Part shown: positions 23,301 through 34,148 of the stretch, piece by piece | Numbering within the stretch: position 1 is the stretch's first letter | Layout: the number at the start of each line of letters is the position of its first letter | From: Bradysia coprophila | Taxonomy: Eukaryota > Arthropoda > Insecta > Diptera > Sciaridae | Assembly (NCBI RefSeq): GCF_014529535.1 | Contig: NW_023503827.1 | Span: 1 to 64,000 of the forward strand | Direction of reading: 5' to 3' | DNA: 64,000 nt | Translations under genes and position numbers: made by a program | Notes under the pieces: model-generated | What the model was told of the DNA's origin: nothing | Database searches by the model: none | Seen by the model: the letters and a program-made list of their open reading frames with translations, nothing else

Positions 23301-23733
23301 TGGATGTCCGAAGACACGCCGTTCAACGACTGGTTTTGTTTTTAATCTGGGATCTGGAGCAGTCTCGTGGTGTTCACAACTACAAAAATCTGTGGTCACG
23401 TCGACTACAGAAGCTGAGTATATCGCTGCAGCACAATCAGTAAAAGAATTGGTTTGGTTACGGCGATTGGTTTCGAATCTACACATTGATTGCAATTCCG
23501 TTTATCTACGTGTCGATAATCAAAGCGCGATACGTTTGGTGGAAAATTGTGAACCAAATAAGCGAACCAAACACGTTGATGTCAAATACCATTTCATCCG
23601 CGAAAAATTCGAGAGAGGATTATTTCAACTAGAACATGTCTCGTCGGAGAATCAAGTTGCGGACATATTAACGAAGCCATTAGCTAGAGTAAAATTTGAA
23701 AAGTTTCGTAATTTGATGGGCTTGTCACAATAG
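20383..23733 (+). CDS. Copia Gag-Pol polyprotein with internal deletion
   Basis: 1,116 residues, against roughly 1,400 for full copia polyproteins. Residues 1-110 are the Gag N-terminus and the first part of UBN2 (E-M-W-L-K-L-T). At about residue 112 the frame jumps to the linker upstream of the pre-integrase domain, so the rest of UBN2, the C-C-H-C knuckle and the D-S/T-G protease are absent. The pre-integrase H-H-C-C zinc site lies at about 203-238. The integrase catalytic triad is D264, D326, E362. RT spans about 640-880, with the active site F-I-D-D (D810, D811) in place of the usual Y-V-D-D. RNase H spans about 965-1080, with candidate residues D969/D971, E1010/E1012 and D1045. The acidic linker (about 510-620) is rich in S, D, E and N. 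The ATG is the first in frame after the leader. Confidence 0.95.
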   Translation: MKQNMDGDYVRVEKLHKAEDWPEWKFEIRVLLNAAEVMDVVSGSEKRPERTSVSTDAEHQAALMKWQKSDNKAQRIIVTALGKKPKIHLLNSTTSNEMWLKLTDIHLNLFSQGKALDKDMVMKSDKTKCEFSRNGVIILVGTRVSNLFELTIKVIGEAENAMSVEKTETKPEGNSEARRWVEKHKSCNLIEGNVGRKVSISTWHERLGHQNVFHVKQFLKRRNIGFDAKGEFFCEACMYGKQHRLPFTRSDNRAGKVGELVHTDVCGPMHEKSIGGARYFLLFKDDFSNFRKVYFLKEKSEVCRKIENYFSLVQSVNCTVLVVRSDNGTEFVNVNVKKLLEEHGVRHQRSVTYTPEHNSRAERDMRTIVEAARTMIHAKQLPLKFWAEAVNTAVYVLNSTGPSPIKDKTPYELFYKKEPVIGHLKIFGSTVFVHIPKEKRKKLNTKSKKGIFMGYCDDTKGYRVWIPDENKIEVARDVIFKENLRFDDSIISVDPKSNEAQNFVVFGPEIFGEKGSSENSLCDSNESVTRIDVDNESESTEKDGNDQSFVSATSDHTLDEPIHAEDFMEFDSDVESNSTMKDDNEQSFVSSRTRNRIFLSETMEVGNCFVSIKEPTSYQLALQSEDSQKWIDAMDDEFNSLIENQTWKLVKLPYNRNVIDNKWVYKVKEKPTGEVERYKARLVIRGFTQEFGVDYNQTFSPVVRFTSIRTIMAIAAAEGLKMKQFDVQTAFLYGDLAETIYMKQPIGYEDGTNRVCLLQKSLYGLKQASRNWNVKFTKFLKTYDLQVTEADPCVFVRHGERRIILGIFIDDGIVAATHDEDIEGLMDFLQKEFKIRISEANCFVGLEINRRENGMIHLSQMAYTRKILEKFRMSDANSLSTPAESNLTVTTEVSTNYPFREAVGSLMYLAVGTRPDISFAVGRCSRNLCEPKTSDVTAVKRIFKYLCGTKNYGIMYKRTDNFNLECFSDSDYAGCPKTRRSTTGFVFNLGSGAVSWCSQLQKSVVTSTTEAEYIAAAQSVKELVWLRRLVSNLHIDCNSVYLRVDNQSAIRLVENCEPNKRTKHVDVKYHFIREKFERGLFQLEHVSSENQVADILTKPLARVKFEKFRNLMGLSQ

Positions 23734-23826
23734 TTGATTTTCTTCGCTTCGAATATTTTTTTCCGAATTTTTTGCTTGATTTTTCGATTTTTTATTATTT
23801 TTCTTTTCATCGGTAATGCTTAAATA

Positions 23827-23837
23827 AATAGAGAGGC
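23827..23837 (+). promoter_or_regulatory. Polypurine tract of young copia element
   Basis: AATAGAGAGGC lies directly before the 3' LTR, where plus-strand priming occurs in LTR retrotransposons. Confidence 0.7.
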
Positions 23838-24010
23838 TGTGAAGATATTTATCTACGCATCTACCAAGTATTGTATAATCGGTAGAGTAAACTAAACGCA
23901 CCTTACATTGTAACAGATCATTTGTACGATTAGTTCTCTACAAGCCGTTCACCAATAAACATATTGTTAATCATACCGTTGGGTTTTACTGCGAACAACT
24001 CTGCTCAATA
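23838..24010 (+). repeat. 3' LTR of young copia element
   Basis: 173 bp, identical to the 5' LTR, followed by the GTCTA target duplication. Confidence 0.95.
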
Positions 24011-24040
24011 GTCTAGATACCTACGAATCTGAAATCTAGA

Positions 24041-24148
24041 AAGTGAAACTATTGTAACGCTGCATATATGCAGGTTGAAGATAGTTTCACTTTTTATAGT
24101 TCCACGAAAAAAGTGAAACTAAAAAAGTGGAACTATTGTAACGTTGGT
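24041..24148. repeat. Cluster of small palindromic repeats, right part
   Basis: One full copy of the AAAGTGAAACTATTGTAAC / GCATATATGC / GAAGATAGTTTCAC motif and the left half of a second. This continues the cluster at 19,854 across the copia insertion. Confidence 0.8.
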
Positions 24149-24199
24149 CAGTTTACATTTATCGATTTATCATTGGTAATTAACGATTATTGGTCGATA

Positions 24200-24432
24200 C
24201 AGTCGGAGAAAGTGAAATTTCAGCTTAAATTTGCTTCATATGTTTTTCAACTGATCCCAAGGCTGATCCACACAAACAATCAAATCTGTTCATACGTCTT
24301 TATACGGTTTTACCAATACCGCGCGTGCGTGTAGCAGCTTCAGCCGTATAAACAGTTTTGAATGTATGCATGTGTGGATCAGCTAAAAAGGAGCTGAATC
24401 AAATACATGCTGAAATTTCACTGCCTCTCACT
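24200..24432. mobile_element. Mariner-type MITE, copy 2
   Basis: Starts CAGTCGGAGAAAGTGAAATT after a TA and ends TTTCACTGCCTCTCAC before a TA. It shares ends and interior words with the copy at 1,720-1,942 (GCTGATCCACAC, ATACGTCTTTATACGG, GTATAAACAGTTTTGA, GTGTGGATCAGCT). The right boundary is uncertain by two or three bases. No coding capacity. Confidence 0.7.
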
Positions 24433-24439
24433 ATGTTTA

Positions 24440-25057
24440 TTTTATCGTTAAAACATTCGATTTATGAGAAAATTCTTCAGACAAATTTTCAATTTTTGAA
24501 ACAAGCTCACTCCAAAAGTATTCAGTTGTAGCTCATTTGATTCTAGCGAAATTCACTTTGGGTCTAATCTGTCTAAATGTCATGTAATGTCAGAGGGTGG
24601 TCAAACAATTTTTTTAGCAATAACTTAAGGGAGGAGCAACCGAAAAAGTTGAAACTTTGTAGGATTGGCCTATCCACGGCCTACAATTTGATCCCACTCT
24701 GACATCAGTCAAAATATGGTCTCAAACAGTGCTGTACCTCTCCAACATCCTTGTTCTGACGGGCCGACTACATATTATGGTAGCTGACCTCGAAAATGTC
24801 CATAATCGATTCTAAGTAAAGAATTGATTTTTTATCAACAAATAATCGATCTTCCATAGAAGAACAGTATCTTTCAGTAATCCTTCCCGAACTTTAACTA
24901 TTACAAACCAACGAATTTTAAATAGGAAAAACAATCGTTTCTAAAGTAGCAACGATGACTTTTTTGAAAGTTATACTGTAAGTTGGGCTGTATATGCAGA
25001 TCGATCAATTCAATTTAAAATAACCTACTGTAGCACTACACTTTACCGTTATAAACA
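24440..25057. other. Non-coding, no gene seen
   Basis: Less AT-rich words such as TAAGGGAGGAGCAACC and GGCCTATCCACGGCC near 24,620-24,690 hint at another old repeat. No second copy or boundary was found in the window. Confidence 0.4.
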
Positions 25058-25061
25058 TTAA

Positions 25062-25331
25062 ATAGCCTCAATACAAACAACACACACTCTACGGATAATA
25101 GCGGCAGAGTCGAAATTTTGCTTGATTTTTGCAAGTGGTTCCAGGTGGTTCGGGTGGTTCCCGTGGTCCAATCGAAAAGTGATGTATGGGAGGTGCCCCT
25201 TATTTTTGATAATGAACAAGTCGTCCATACATCATTTTGTCCTAAAACTTCAAATTTAGCCGATATAATTTTGGGTCATTTCACTCTGCCGCTATTATCC
25301 GTAGAGTGTGTGTTGTTCGTATTGAGGCTAT
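25062..25331. mobile_element. TTAA-flanked MITE with about 50-bp inverted ends
   Basis: The left end reads ATAGCCTCAATACAAACAAC, continuing through CACACTCTACGGATAATAGC. The right end is the complement with a few changes (TATTATCCGTAGAGTGTGTG near 25,294, GTATTGAGGCTAT at 25,319). TTAA borders both sides (25,058-25,061 and 25,332-25,335). The central 150 bp include three GGTGGTTC/GGTGGTTCGGGTGG-like words. The plus-strand open frame across it (25,118-25,450) is not a gene, as it reads through the inverted ends. A degraded piece of the same end may lie near 57,720 (ACTCTGCCGCTATTTACCC). Confidence 0.75.
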
Positions 25332-25339
25332 TTAATAAA

Positions 25340-27580
25340 CATAATATTAAAATTCGTCTGAGTTCATACATGGGGTGTCTATTAATAATTTCAGAATTCC
25401 TCTTTTATCTGTACTGGCAGCAAGAAACCGTTTTACCGTTACGGATATAGCACGATGTATGCTTAACTACCGTTACAAATAATTTGACACGCAATTTTAT
25501 TCCAGCATTGGCGTTTGTATTATAAATATGAAGAATGGAAAATATTTTTTGATAAATGCCATTTTATATGTGTGCAAATGTAGATGGTGTAGTGTTAAGC
25601 AGTAAAATCATCATTGTTATGCGAATTGTAAACAATTCTAATGAAATTAAATTCCCCAAAGCTCACAGTATCCGACAACATAGTCAACATATTTTTAATT
25701 TCCTGAAATATATACATCTCACTCAGCTAACAATATCCTTGGCATTCTTATGGCTACATCCTTATTCTGTACCCCATATACACACAATAGAAAGTAGATA
25801 CTAATTCACTATAAGTTTCAGCCATGAATACCACTCTGGTATATTACACTGTCTGGAGTTGAGTGCCCAACCTTTCATTATGTGAAATGTGATGCAGATG
25901 CAGAATTAATGCTTCAGAACATAAATAGAAAAAAAATCTTACCCCTTTCCTAAATGCAAGGCATTCATTTAATGCAATTCGCAGAAGTGAGAAGAAAAGG
26001 TGGTGAAGACACTTTCATAATATTTTTTCCTCCTTTTTTCCATATTCTTCCTCAACATTTTTTAATGTGTGATAATTTTTTCTGTACTCCCTGCATATAT
26101 GTACGTTTTAGCACACAAGGGTTGTTGTAGAACAATCGCTAGAATAGCATATTTTCGTTTTACTACGCAATTTTCCATACGCATGCAGTGTGTACGGTTG
26201 TGTAATAAAAGCAAACCTTAACTGGTGATTTGGGTATTGTTGGGGAGATTTTCATAAGCAATTTTCGTGTACTTGATACCAGAATAAAGGGAGAGCTTTG
26301 TGTAACATATATTTTGTTCTGTTTAATTTTGCATTTCGTTTGAAACAGAGAAAATTAGAAAACAGGTAATACTTCCGACGATGAATTATGTAAGCGGGAA
26401 ATTTATTATCTTAAGTTTTTAATTATTTAGTTAATGTTGTGGAATTTACGGTACTCTTCAGATGCATAAGGCGTATAATAGGTATTTCGATAATGACGTT
26501 ATTCACTGATGTACAGATGATGATGGTGGCTCTGTTCATTAACATATCTAATCATGCTCTTCATCTTTCCCCCTTGGAAGCTATTTACTCATTTTGTGAA
26601 ACGAGCCAACAGTAACATTGAATTCGAGAATCTAGTCTGATAAGAAGTAAGATTGAGATTTGTTTAACACTACACCAAATTAAGTGTTGCATCGAATACA
26701 ACCGTTTCAGTTCTCAGTTCATAGGATGTGAGAGGGAAACGTTCGCAAATTTTAGTGATCATCAAAAAACTCAGATATCTTCCCGGAATAATGGACTAAA
26801 TCAGCTTATTTTTAATGGGTTGAGGCTAAATCATTTGATTAAAATATGAGTTTGACGTTGAGAGTCACTAATTCCAGTACACTCCTTTCTGTCAGCACAA
26901 AGTGGATTCAAATCAATTTGTATACTCATAAACAAGCTAGAAATTTTTGAAACAATCAACGAGACTGCCATAAATTTTGTTTTCGTTTGGACATTTTGAT
27001 TTAATTACTGTCATCAAGAATAATAAATGCTTTGAAATTTCACGGGTATTTCAGAGTGAATTATGGTAATATTATGAATTGGCCATCACCGAAACTAACG
27101 TTACAATATATGAAATATATACGCATTTTGTTGTCAACAACAACCCTTTATATTGTTCCGTATGAAAATGCGGGGATCACAAAAGTAAAATTCGAATGTG
27201 TAATTTTATCGTTTACACATGACGTTGGAACTATACTAAATGAAACAAGAATTAAACGATGAATTGTGTGGAAAAATAACTTCGTTATAGTGAACATACA
27301 GAATGTTAGTTTGAGGATAAAGTACATTTTTAATATATTTTTTTTTTTTGATGACAAATAAAGCTGATAGATTAATGACTTCTGTGCCAACATACTTTGA
27401 GAACGAAAAAAAAAACAATTTTCATTCAGTTGTTGAAAATTCATACCATCATATCATGGACATTATTAACAGGAAGTGTACGTCGAACTGAATGAAGACT
27501 TAAATAGAATTTCTCTATTTATGTTTTAATGGTATGTGCTCTGAAAATATGTAAATCATAGATTTGCACGCCCCTCGGCT
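25340..27580. other. Non-coding, no gene seen
   Basis: AT-rich DNA. Open frames at 25,556-25,804 and 27,032-27,444 lack motifs and occur on both strands. Confidence 0.45.
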
Positions 27581-27589
27581 TTTTTATTC

Positions 27590-28240
27590 CCTTGACTGAA
27601 AGTCATAGGTCTTACGGATGATAAACACTTTAAAATTTTCGTCATAAAATTTTCACAGTGATTGAAAATGCATATCGATAATACTATAGAACTTGAGTAA
27701 TTCTCAACTGGTTTCCAAAAACTTTTTTTTATACGACGGGTAATTATATTCCTAGGGTTAATATGGGCCTTTACGGACGGGTGGTCATAGAGATATTCCC
27801 AAAAGAATTTTTGTCTCGCCCCTTGATAACACGATAACTTGAGTAATACTCAACAGATTAAAAAAAAATTATTCGACAAATGGACCTCGCGATCTGAAAG
27901 TATCCAACAAAATATCTGTCTAGTGTCACTTTATCATACGACAACTTGAATAATTTTCAATGCATTTCCAATAACAATATTCGATGAGGACCGAAATACC
28001 ATCCGAAAATATTCCGAAAAGAACTTATTGCGTGATATCTTGCTGTTGATAATAATAAAAAAAAAGTTTCAACGAGTTTGATATTTACGGCTAGAGCGAA
28101 GCGAGGGCAGTTATTCACAAGAGTTGCATACATAATTCAATGAATAACATTCATGAGCAGTATGCTGAGAAAATCAGTCAGTCAATGGACTCGGTCCACC
28201 CAAAAAGTGGGGCCTAGTAAATTAAAATTGAAGTCAATTC
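27590..28240. mobile_element. Degenerate relative of the 16.7-kb hAT element
   Basis: Several words match the hAT element in the same order: CTTGACTGAAAGTCAT..GTTCT-type sequence and GGAT(A)ATAAACAC (27,590 against 16,937), AAAAGAATTTTTGTCTCG (27,803 against 17,122), a GAGCGAAGCGAG word (28,093 against 17,681), and CAGTCA..GGAC..ACC.....GTGGG.CCTAGT (28,180 against 17,583). Ends and target duplication are lost. The frame at 28,153-28,443 runs through it and is not a gene. Confidence 0.6.
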
Positions 28241-28244
28241 CAAG

Positions 28245-30090
28245 AAGAAATGGAAATGGTACTTCTTGTGTGAAATTTACCAATCGAGGCGTAGCCGACC
28301 TGAAAATTGGCTGGTTTGGTTATGTGATTTTTATGACACCAATTCACCGTTTGTTTTTTTTTATTTCTTCAGAGCATTGTGTCAGTTATCAGATTTTTTT
28401 TCTTCTTTTCAATGACTTAATCGAACTCTTGTATGTGAATTAAATCAAAATATTGATAAAAATCACGTTAGAAATAATATTTAAACCGTTAATACACCAC
28501 ACCCATATATATAAATTTTATAAATGTTTACACACATAAATGAGCAAATAAACAAAGTGTGTGTTGTATAGTATATTAAACAATGCAAACAATAAAGCCG
28601 TTTGATCCGTCCCTCATCTCATTTCAGCTTATAGCACAAAATATTTTATTAATGATTTGAACATGAATATTTCCCAAACAATACGCAATTAAACTTTGAT
28701 TTTTGTTTTTGTTCAATAATTTTTTTTTTGTTATATCGAAATTTAATATAATAATAATACCAAGCTTGTGTATGATATCCCATACGAAAGGAAGATATTG
28801 TGTGGGTGATTTCACGGGAAAAAATTACAATTAAAAAAACGAATTTGAATGCTCAGAGTCAAAATTCAAATAAATTATTTTCGAATTCATAGGTTTTTTT
28901 TTGTAAAAGGAGCATAAATACGTATAACAAGATTTATATTGAACAGTATGCCGGCCCGGTATATGTATATATATCAATCGTAAAATAATAATAAAAAAAT
29001 CGACTTATAACGGCGGTGTTATTGCTTTTCCATTCTGTCTATTCGAAATTTATTTATTGACTTTTTTTGTTGCGAATCGACCAAACCCATTTATAACAAA
29101 GAGTTATTAGTCGTTTAAAATTATTTAATTTCGTTGACGAATCCGAAACCCCTACTGATTTTGTTTTCTTCCTACTGTATAAAATATTTCTTTTTTTGAT
29201 CGATAATATTAGTTATTCTCATCCGATAAAACTTATCTGGTTATAATTTTGTGCTCATGACATCAGGGACATACTGGAAAGTTGGGTGTAGAATGATAAG
29301 TTCAAAGATCTCAATATATTATATACAAAAAAAAACTAAGAGCGCCACAGCACGAAAGAATTCAAAGCCGTGCTAGGAAATAAAGACATTACCATCGTGC
29401 GTTATGTGCCTCAATAGAATGTCAATTAAACTAACACTTTTTCTTCTCTCTATCTGTCTCTTTCTTTCGTTTTCGTCCCATTCAGTACTTTAGCTTTCTA
29501 TCTATAGTTTCCACAGTTTCCCTGATATTCAAACTCCAAGTCAAACTACATTCATTATGAAAAAAGAGGAACGAAATTTCAGTAAAGCTGGAACACGTCT
29601 TTGTTTCCGCATATAAATTGGTATAATATTAATTTTGTAGATGGTCATAAAAGACACCTTGTGCATTTAATTTAAACTCAACTTGTTCAATATATATGTT
29701 AAACGTAATCAATTTTTACCCGCGTCTACACCATACAGCTTAATGTCATGTTAGATAAATGAGTGTTCTATATAAAATAGATATAATAACGTGAATAACT
29801 AAGAGCTAGAGGGAATTTATGTGTGCCGATTGTTTGATATAGAAGAAGTCGTTAGATGTCCTTCTGATGGAAAAATAAAAAATAAAAAAAATATTCAAAT
29901 TAATTCAATTTTGTTTTGACTGGAATGAGAGACGAATATTCCACAGGATTTTCATTGCTTTATAAGCGAACAGGATAGGAATTAGAAAACACAGCTTCGA
30001 GTTCAATTTTCAATTCAATTTTAATTTTTATTGAAAAAACGTCATAATTGGATCTATATGGTTTTACTCTTCATAACGAACACAGATTTC
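28245..30090. other. Non-coding, no gene seen
   Basis: AT-rich DNA with poly-T and poly-A runs. No exon-like tract or repeat ends were found. Confidence 0.45.
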
Positions 30091-30096
30091 TGTTAA

Positions 30097-30241
30097 GGGC
30101 ATAGTTTTGTATGACCAGTTACCTCAGATCAAATTTTTAACACATTGAGGCAATAAAGAAAGGACCAGTCTAATGCCTGAAACTAGAGTTTTCAGTCTTA
30201 AAAATTGTAACGCAACCGATCGTTATTGGCGGAATCTGCCC
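30097..30241. mobile_element. Candidate small TTAA-flanked element
   Basis: GGGCA at the left and TGCCC at the right are each bordered by TTAA (30,093-30,096 and 30,242-30,245), giving a 145-bp interval. The inverted ends are only five bases, so chance cannot be excluded. Confidence 0.3.
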
Positions 30242-30245
30242 TTAA

Positions 30246-32540
30246 GTACATTATCGAATATCATTTAACACATTCTTACTTAAGGTTGAAATTTAATTGA
30301 AAAAATTACAAGAACACTCTAAACTTATATACTTATATAGTGTCGGTACTACTTCTTTTTATGCTTTTCTACCTACCCCCATACAGTCCAATGTTATGAT
30401 GCTGCTTTTTTATATTTTTAATGTTAATTTTACTGTCGTAATCCTTCTCTCGTTGTTGAGGCTCTATTTGTTTATTACGCTAGTCATTTGTAATTCTTAT
30501 TTTTTGTAATTTGTCAATCTGCTGTTATGAAAAATCTATGAACATTTGTATAAGGACCTACCATGTTGTTCTGATGAATAAACCAAATTAAATTCAATTA
30601 TATAACGAACAACGTTCATCAAATATATCAGCAGTCCAGCAGTGTTATTATTGGAGGGTCTATTAAGTCTTTCGTTCTAACAAAAAAGCAACACTTTTTA
30701 CTTCATTTGTTTTATCACACATTTTGGTAGATAAATATGCTCGCACTAGTCGACGCTTTTCGTTTATGTGTCGTCGATGTCGATAACAGATGATGTCCGT
30801 ATTAGAATCATTTTTGGTAGTTGACTTAAGCATATAAAAAGTTAGTTTGTCGGTTTTCACAGTAGACATTACATATACGGATATGTTGACAGCTTGTAAA
30901 TAGTTCAAAGCAAGAAAGACAGAAAGGCACAAAAGTATATAATAGAGCTTGATAAATCGACAGAATTCAAAGCTGATTAGTTTCTACAGAGGAGTTCTAG
31001 GAGTTAACTCGGAATAATAAATTTTATGTCATAGTTATAAACCCGTTGGTCCATTTACTATTTTAAAAAGAATATTCTTGTTAGGAAACTGCATAAGCAT
31101 TCCTACGACTATTTTGTATTAAAAATGAAACGTTGTTAGATTTCCTTTGATGAAAATAAGCTTCTGATGCAGCGAGAAAGCCAATTATAAATTTCTATTA
31201 AAGTGAGTACGTACCTAAGCACAAGCCGAAAAAAAAAGATTTCTTTTTTTTCCGAAAATCGTTTTTATGTATCATTTATGTATGCGAAACAACGAATGTT
31301 TTTTTTTATTATTAATGAGAAATGTCCAAAGCGTTTTACTGGAGATAAAAAAAAATGAAGAAACAAAAAAGGAAGAAAGTTATTTAACATTTTTTTCCTC
31401 TGATTTCATATATAATTTGAAAAACCATCACTTGTTAAGCGATGACGATGTTTTTGGCGAGGTCTTTGCATAAAACATAAACAAACAAATGAGTTTCTTT
31501 TATATATGAAAAAATATATATCCGAGTCTTTACAGACGTTAAACGGGAATGAGGATGAGAAATGTATATTACTGTGATGGACGTCAACATCGTTATCTAC
31601 TTACATTTAATATGTGCTATGGTAATATATGTTTTTATTCCGCTTTGGTTATTTTAAGCAGGATTCAACTAAACCAATTCGATGGACAATGCATTTTTGA
31701 TGTGCCCCCTATTGTACTTTTATACATGTTAAAATTTAAATTAACCCACTATATGCTAATGAAAACAATTTAAAAAAAATAATATAAAAAAACTTGAAGC
31801 TAAAATAAATGGCGTTTGTTCGCATTATGAAATTTTAATAAAAAATGCAACAGAACGAACATGCTGTTTCGAATGCAATTTATGATACAAAATTCAATAT
31901 TTCTGTAATATTTTTTTCACATTTTTTTTTCTGGCCTTTAGTTAGGCTGCTTTTTTATAACCAGAATTCATTTAAATATTAAATTTGCAATTTTATGTCG
32001 TCGCACTTTTCAAAATATTCACATTTGTATTATGGATTTAATCCCTGTTAACAACAACCACCCTATGCAATTCAGGTTGAAGTAGAAAAAATTCCATCAC
32101 GATTGTGTGCAGCAGAAACGGGGTGCAAAATTAAAACCAATTTAAGCGTATCCGTCTGTACATCATTGCATCACGATTGTAATTGAAAAACTACTTGACA
32201 TGGAAATGCGAATTCACAGGTTAAATTTAGAGGTAATTGACAGGCTTACCATTGTTTTTTTTTGCTTTGCTGTGCTGCCTACGCTCACTCGATGCTTTCA
32301 AGTGTTCCACATATTTCCATTATTTTATTCGATCAAAGCATGAAAATAATTGAGATATATTTTATTGGAATATTTGGTGTGCTTAATTTATGTACATGGA
32401 TCGTTAGTTACTATCACATTTTGCTTGAAGTACCAATACCGTTTTTTAATAAATTTTAAAACAGACATTTTTTACCAAATGGATGGTTTATTGGTTCACA
32501 AAAAGTATCACGATTAACGACTATTGTCGTAACTTTTTAC
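30246..32540. other. Non-coding, no gene seen
   Basis: AT-rich DNA. The open frame at 30,297-30,509 is hydrophobic (F, L, I, Y from T-rich DNA) but has no start context, splice partner or motif. Others here are low-complexity. Confidence 0.4.
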
Positions 32541-32579
32541 TCGCTGTGCCACAATGTGTTTCACATGCTACTTGCGTCG

Positions 32580-33250
32580 AAAACCGTACTTTTGACGTTT
32601 CAAGCACTACTTTCGATACCCTCAGCATGTAAAATTCATTTATACAACCGAGTGATAAATGCCTTTTTAGGCACTAGATGTGTAGATTGTCACTCGAGAC
32701 CGCAGCGTACACAGCGTTTGCCTAAAAATTCATTTATCCACCGAGTTGTATGCAACGTTTTTCGCAATAAAGGCAACGGAAGGTCCTACTTTTCGTCACT
32801 TGTTACGAAAAATACTATTACATGCTTTTGTTTTCACTAGGGTCGAAAGTGGCTTAGGGAAAACAAGAACTTTGGATTAGGTTTCAAAAGCATGTAATTG
32901 TTATTTATATAACAAGGGATAAAAAGTTGAAAAGTAGAGTTTACGTGTGAATAATGCTTTTGAAACCTAAACCAACAAAATTCACACGAAAACTCTACTT
33001 TTAAACTTTTTATCCCTTGTTATGTAAATAACTATAAACTCGGGATAAAAATGACGCCCTCAGCATGTAATAGTTATTTACATGCATTTGTTTTCCCTAT
33101 GGTCGAAAGTAGCTTTTTACACATCTTGCAAAAACAAGAAAATGTGTTTAACTTTCAAAAACATGTAATAGTATTTTATTGCCTGCCCTATGCGAAAATT
33201 GACTATTACACGGCTGTTTACCCCCTGCGAAAGTGATCCATTACACTAGG
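32580..33250. repeat. Cluster of overlapping direct and inverted repeats
   Basis: CCCTCAGCATGTAA occurs at 32,620 and 33,057. GTTTTC.CTA.GGTCGAAAGT occurs at 32,830 and 33,089. AACAAGGGATAAAAAGTT (32,911) is inverted at 33,003 (AACTTTTTATCCCTTGTTAT). AAAAATTCATTTATCCACCGAGT near 32,724 echoes AAATTCATTTATACAACCGAG near 32,632. ACATGTAATAGT-type words recur four times. The structure looks like several nested MITE copies that cannot be separated by eye. Confidence 0.6.
33176..33225. repeat. Outer inverted pair, left member
   Basis: ATGCGAAAATTGACTATTAC and the following ACGGCTGTT are repeated in inverted form at about 33,826-33,870, about 600 bp away. The intervening DNA (33,250-33,770) has no gene that I can support. 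Confidence 0.7.
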
Positions 33251-33871
33251 GATATTTGGGGTTTATTTCAAGTTGACAGTTCTTTCAAGTAAAATTTGCC
33301 TTGCTTTCATTTTATCTTTTTTGTTGAATGAATCGATCGATCGAAAAAGAATATAAGAAGTGTCGGTAAAATAAAAAAAATTTGGTAAAAATATTGATCG
33401 ATGAACAAAGTTATTTGAGAAAAACTTGTTGCGCAAGTAATCTGGTTACAACACACTTTTAGAAGAATTCGCAACACAGAATTGTCGGCTATATTTATTG
33501 TAACAATAATTTTGATGTTCCGAAGTAACATTTTATGGCCACACATTTCGTTGTATTTTTCACTTGTAATACTAAATGCTTTTGCTTATAGTACAAACAC
33601 TACACTTTGTTGCACATTTTTTTGAAAACATTAAAAAGGACTAACAAAATAATTGCACAAACAATGCGTCTTCATCGATACTAACTGCGAAAAACTATTC
33701 AATGTCAACAACGCAATTGTAACCACTGTTGCGACAATACTAATGTAACACGAGTGCTGTTTTCGGGATCAATTTTTTAGGAGACGTGTAGCGTGTGAGC
33801 CGATTTCTTCAGTACAATTTCTGCAGAACAGCCGTGTAATAGTCAATTTTCGCATGAGCAGGCAATAAACC

Positions 33872-34148
33872 AGAATACGTTGGATGCTGCGACGTAATTC
33901 ATTGCTTTCGGACACAATTTTGTAGAACTCGCAAACTCACTCGTGTTTTTGAGCAACAAGCTTATGTAACTGTTTTCTCTACAAGTGTAGTTGCATACCT
34001 CGCCTTCGGCTCGGATATGCAAGCTCTACACTTGCCTCGAAAACAGTTACCGAAGCTTGTTGCTCAAAAACTTACTCGTGAGTTTGCTCGTATCACAAAA
34101 TTGTGTCCTTGTGTAATGAATTACTTTCGCAGCATCCAACGTAATCTA
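33872..34148. repeat. Long hairpin repeat
   Basis: The left arm 33,872-33,963 and right arm 34,053-34,148 are reverse complements with scattered changes (ACGTTGGATGCTGCG / CGCAGCATCCAACGT; GTTTTTGAGCAACAAGCTT / AAGCTTGTTGCTCAAAAAC). The inner part is itself paired (ACAAGTGTAGTTGCATA / TATGCAAGCTCTACACTTG). The plus-strand frame 34,017-34,232 lies in the right arm and is not a gene. Confidence 0.8.

Larger units (their letters stand above)
20086..24010 (+). mobile_element. Young Ty1/copia element lacking zinc knuckle and protease
   Basis: 3,925 bp with 173-bp LTRs (20,086-20,258 and 23,838-24,010) that I read as identical base for base. GTCTA is duplicated at 20,081-20,085 and 24,011-24,015. 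The primer site GGTTATGGGCCCAGG starts at 20,259, directly after the LTR. The purine tract AATAGAGAGGC precedes the 3' LTR. A single uninterrupted frame of 1,116 codons spans Gag remnant to RNase H. Identical LTRs mean very recent insertion, yet the element lacks the Gag zinc knuckle and the aspartic protease, so it was probably mobilised by proteins from an intact relative. Confidence 0.95.

Noticed and set aside
25118..25450. 110-codon plus-strand frame
   Set aside because: Runs through the inverted end of the TTAA-flanked MITE at 25,062-25,331.
28153..28443. 96-codon plus-strand frame
   Set aside because: Overlaps the degenerate hAT relative at its start and continues into T-rich DNA; no domain.
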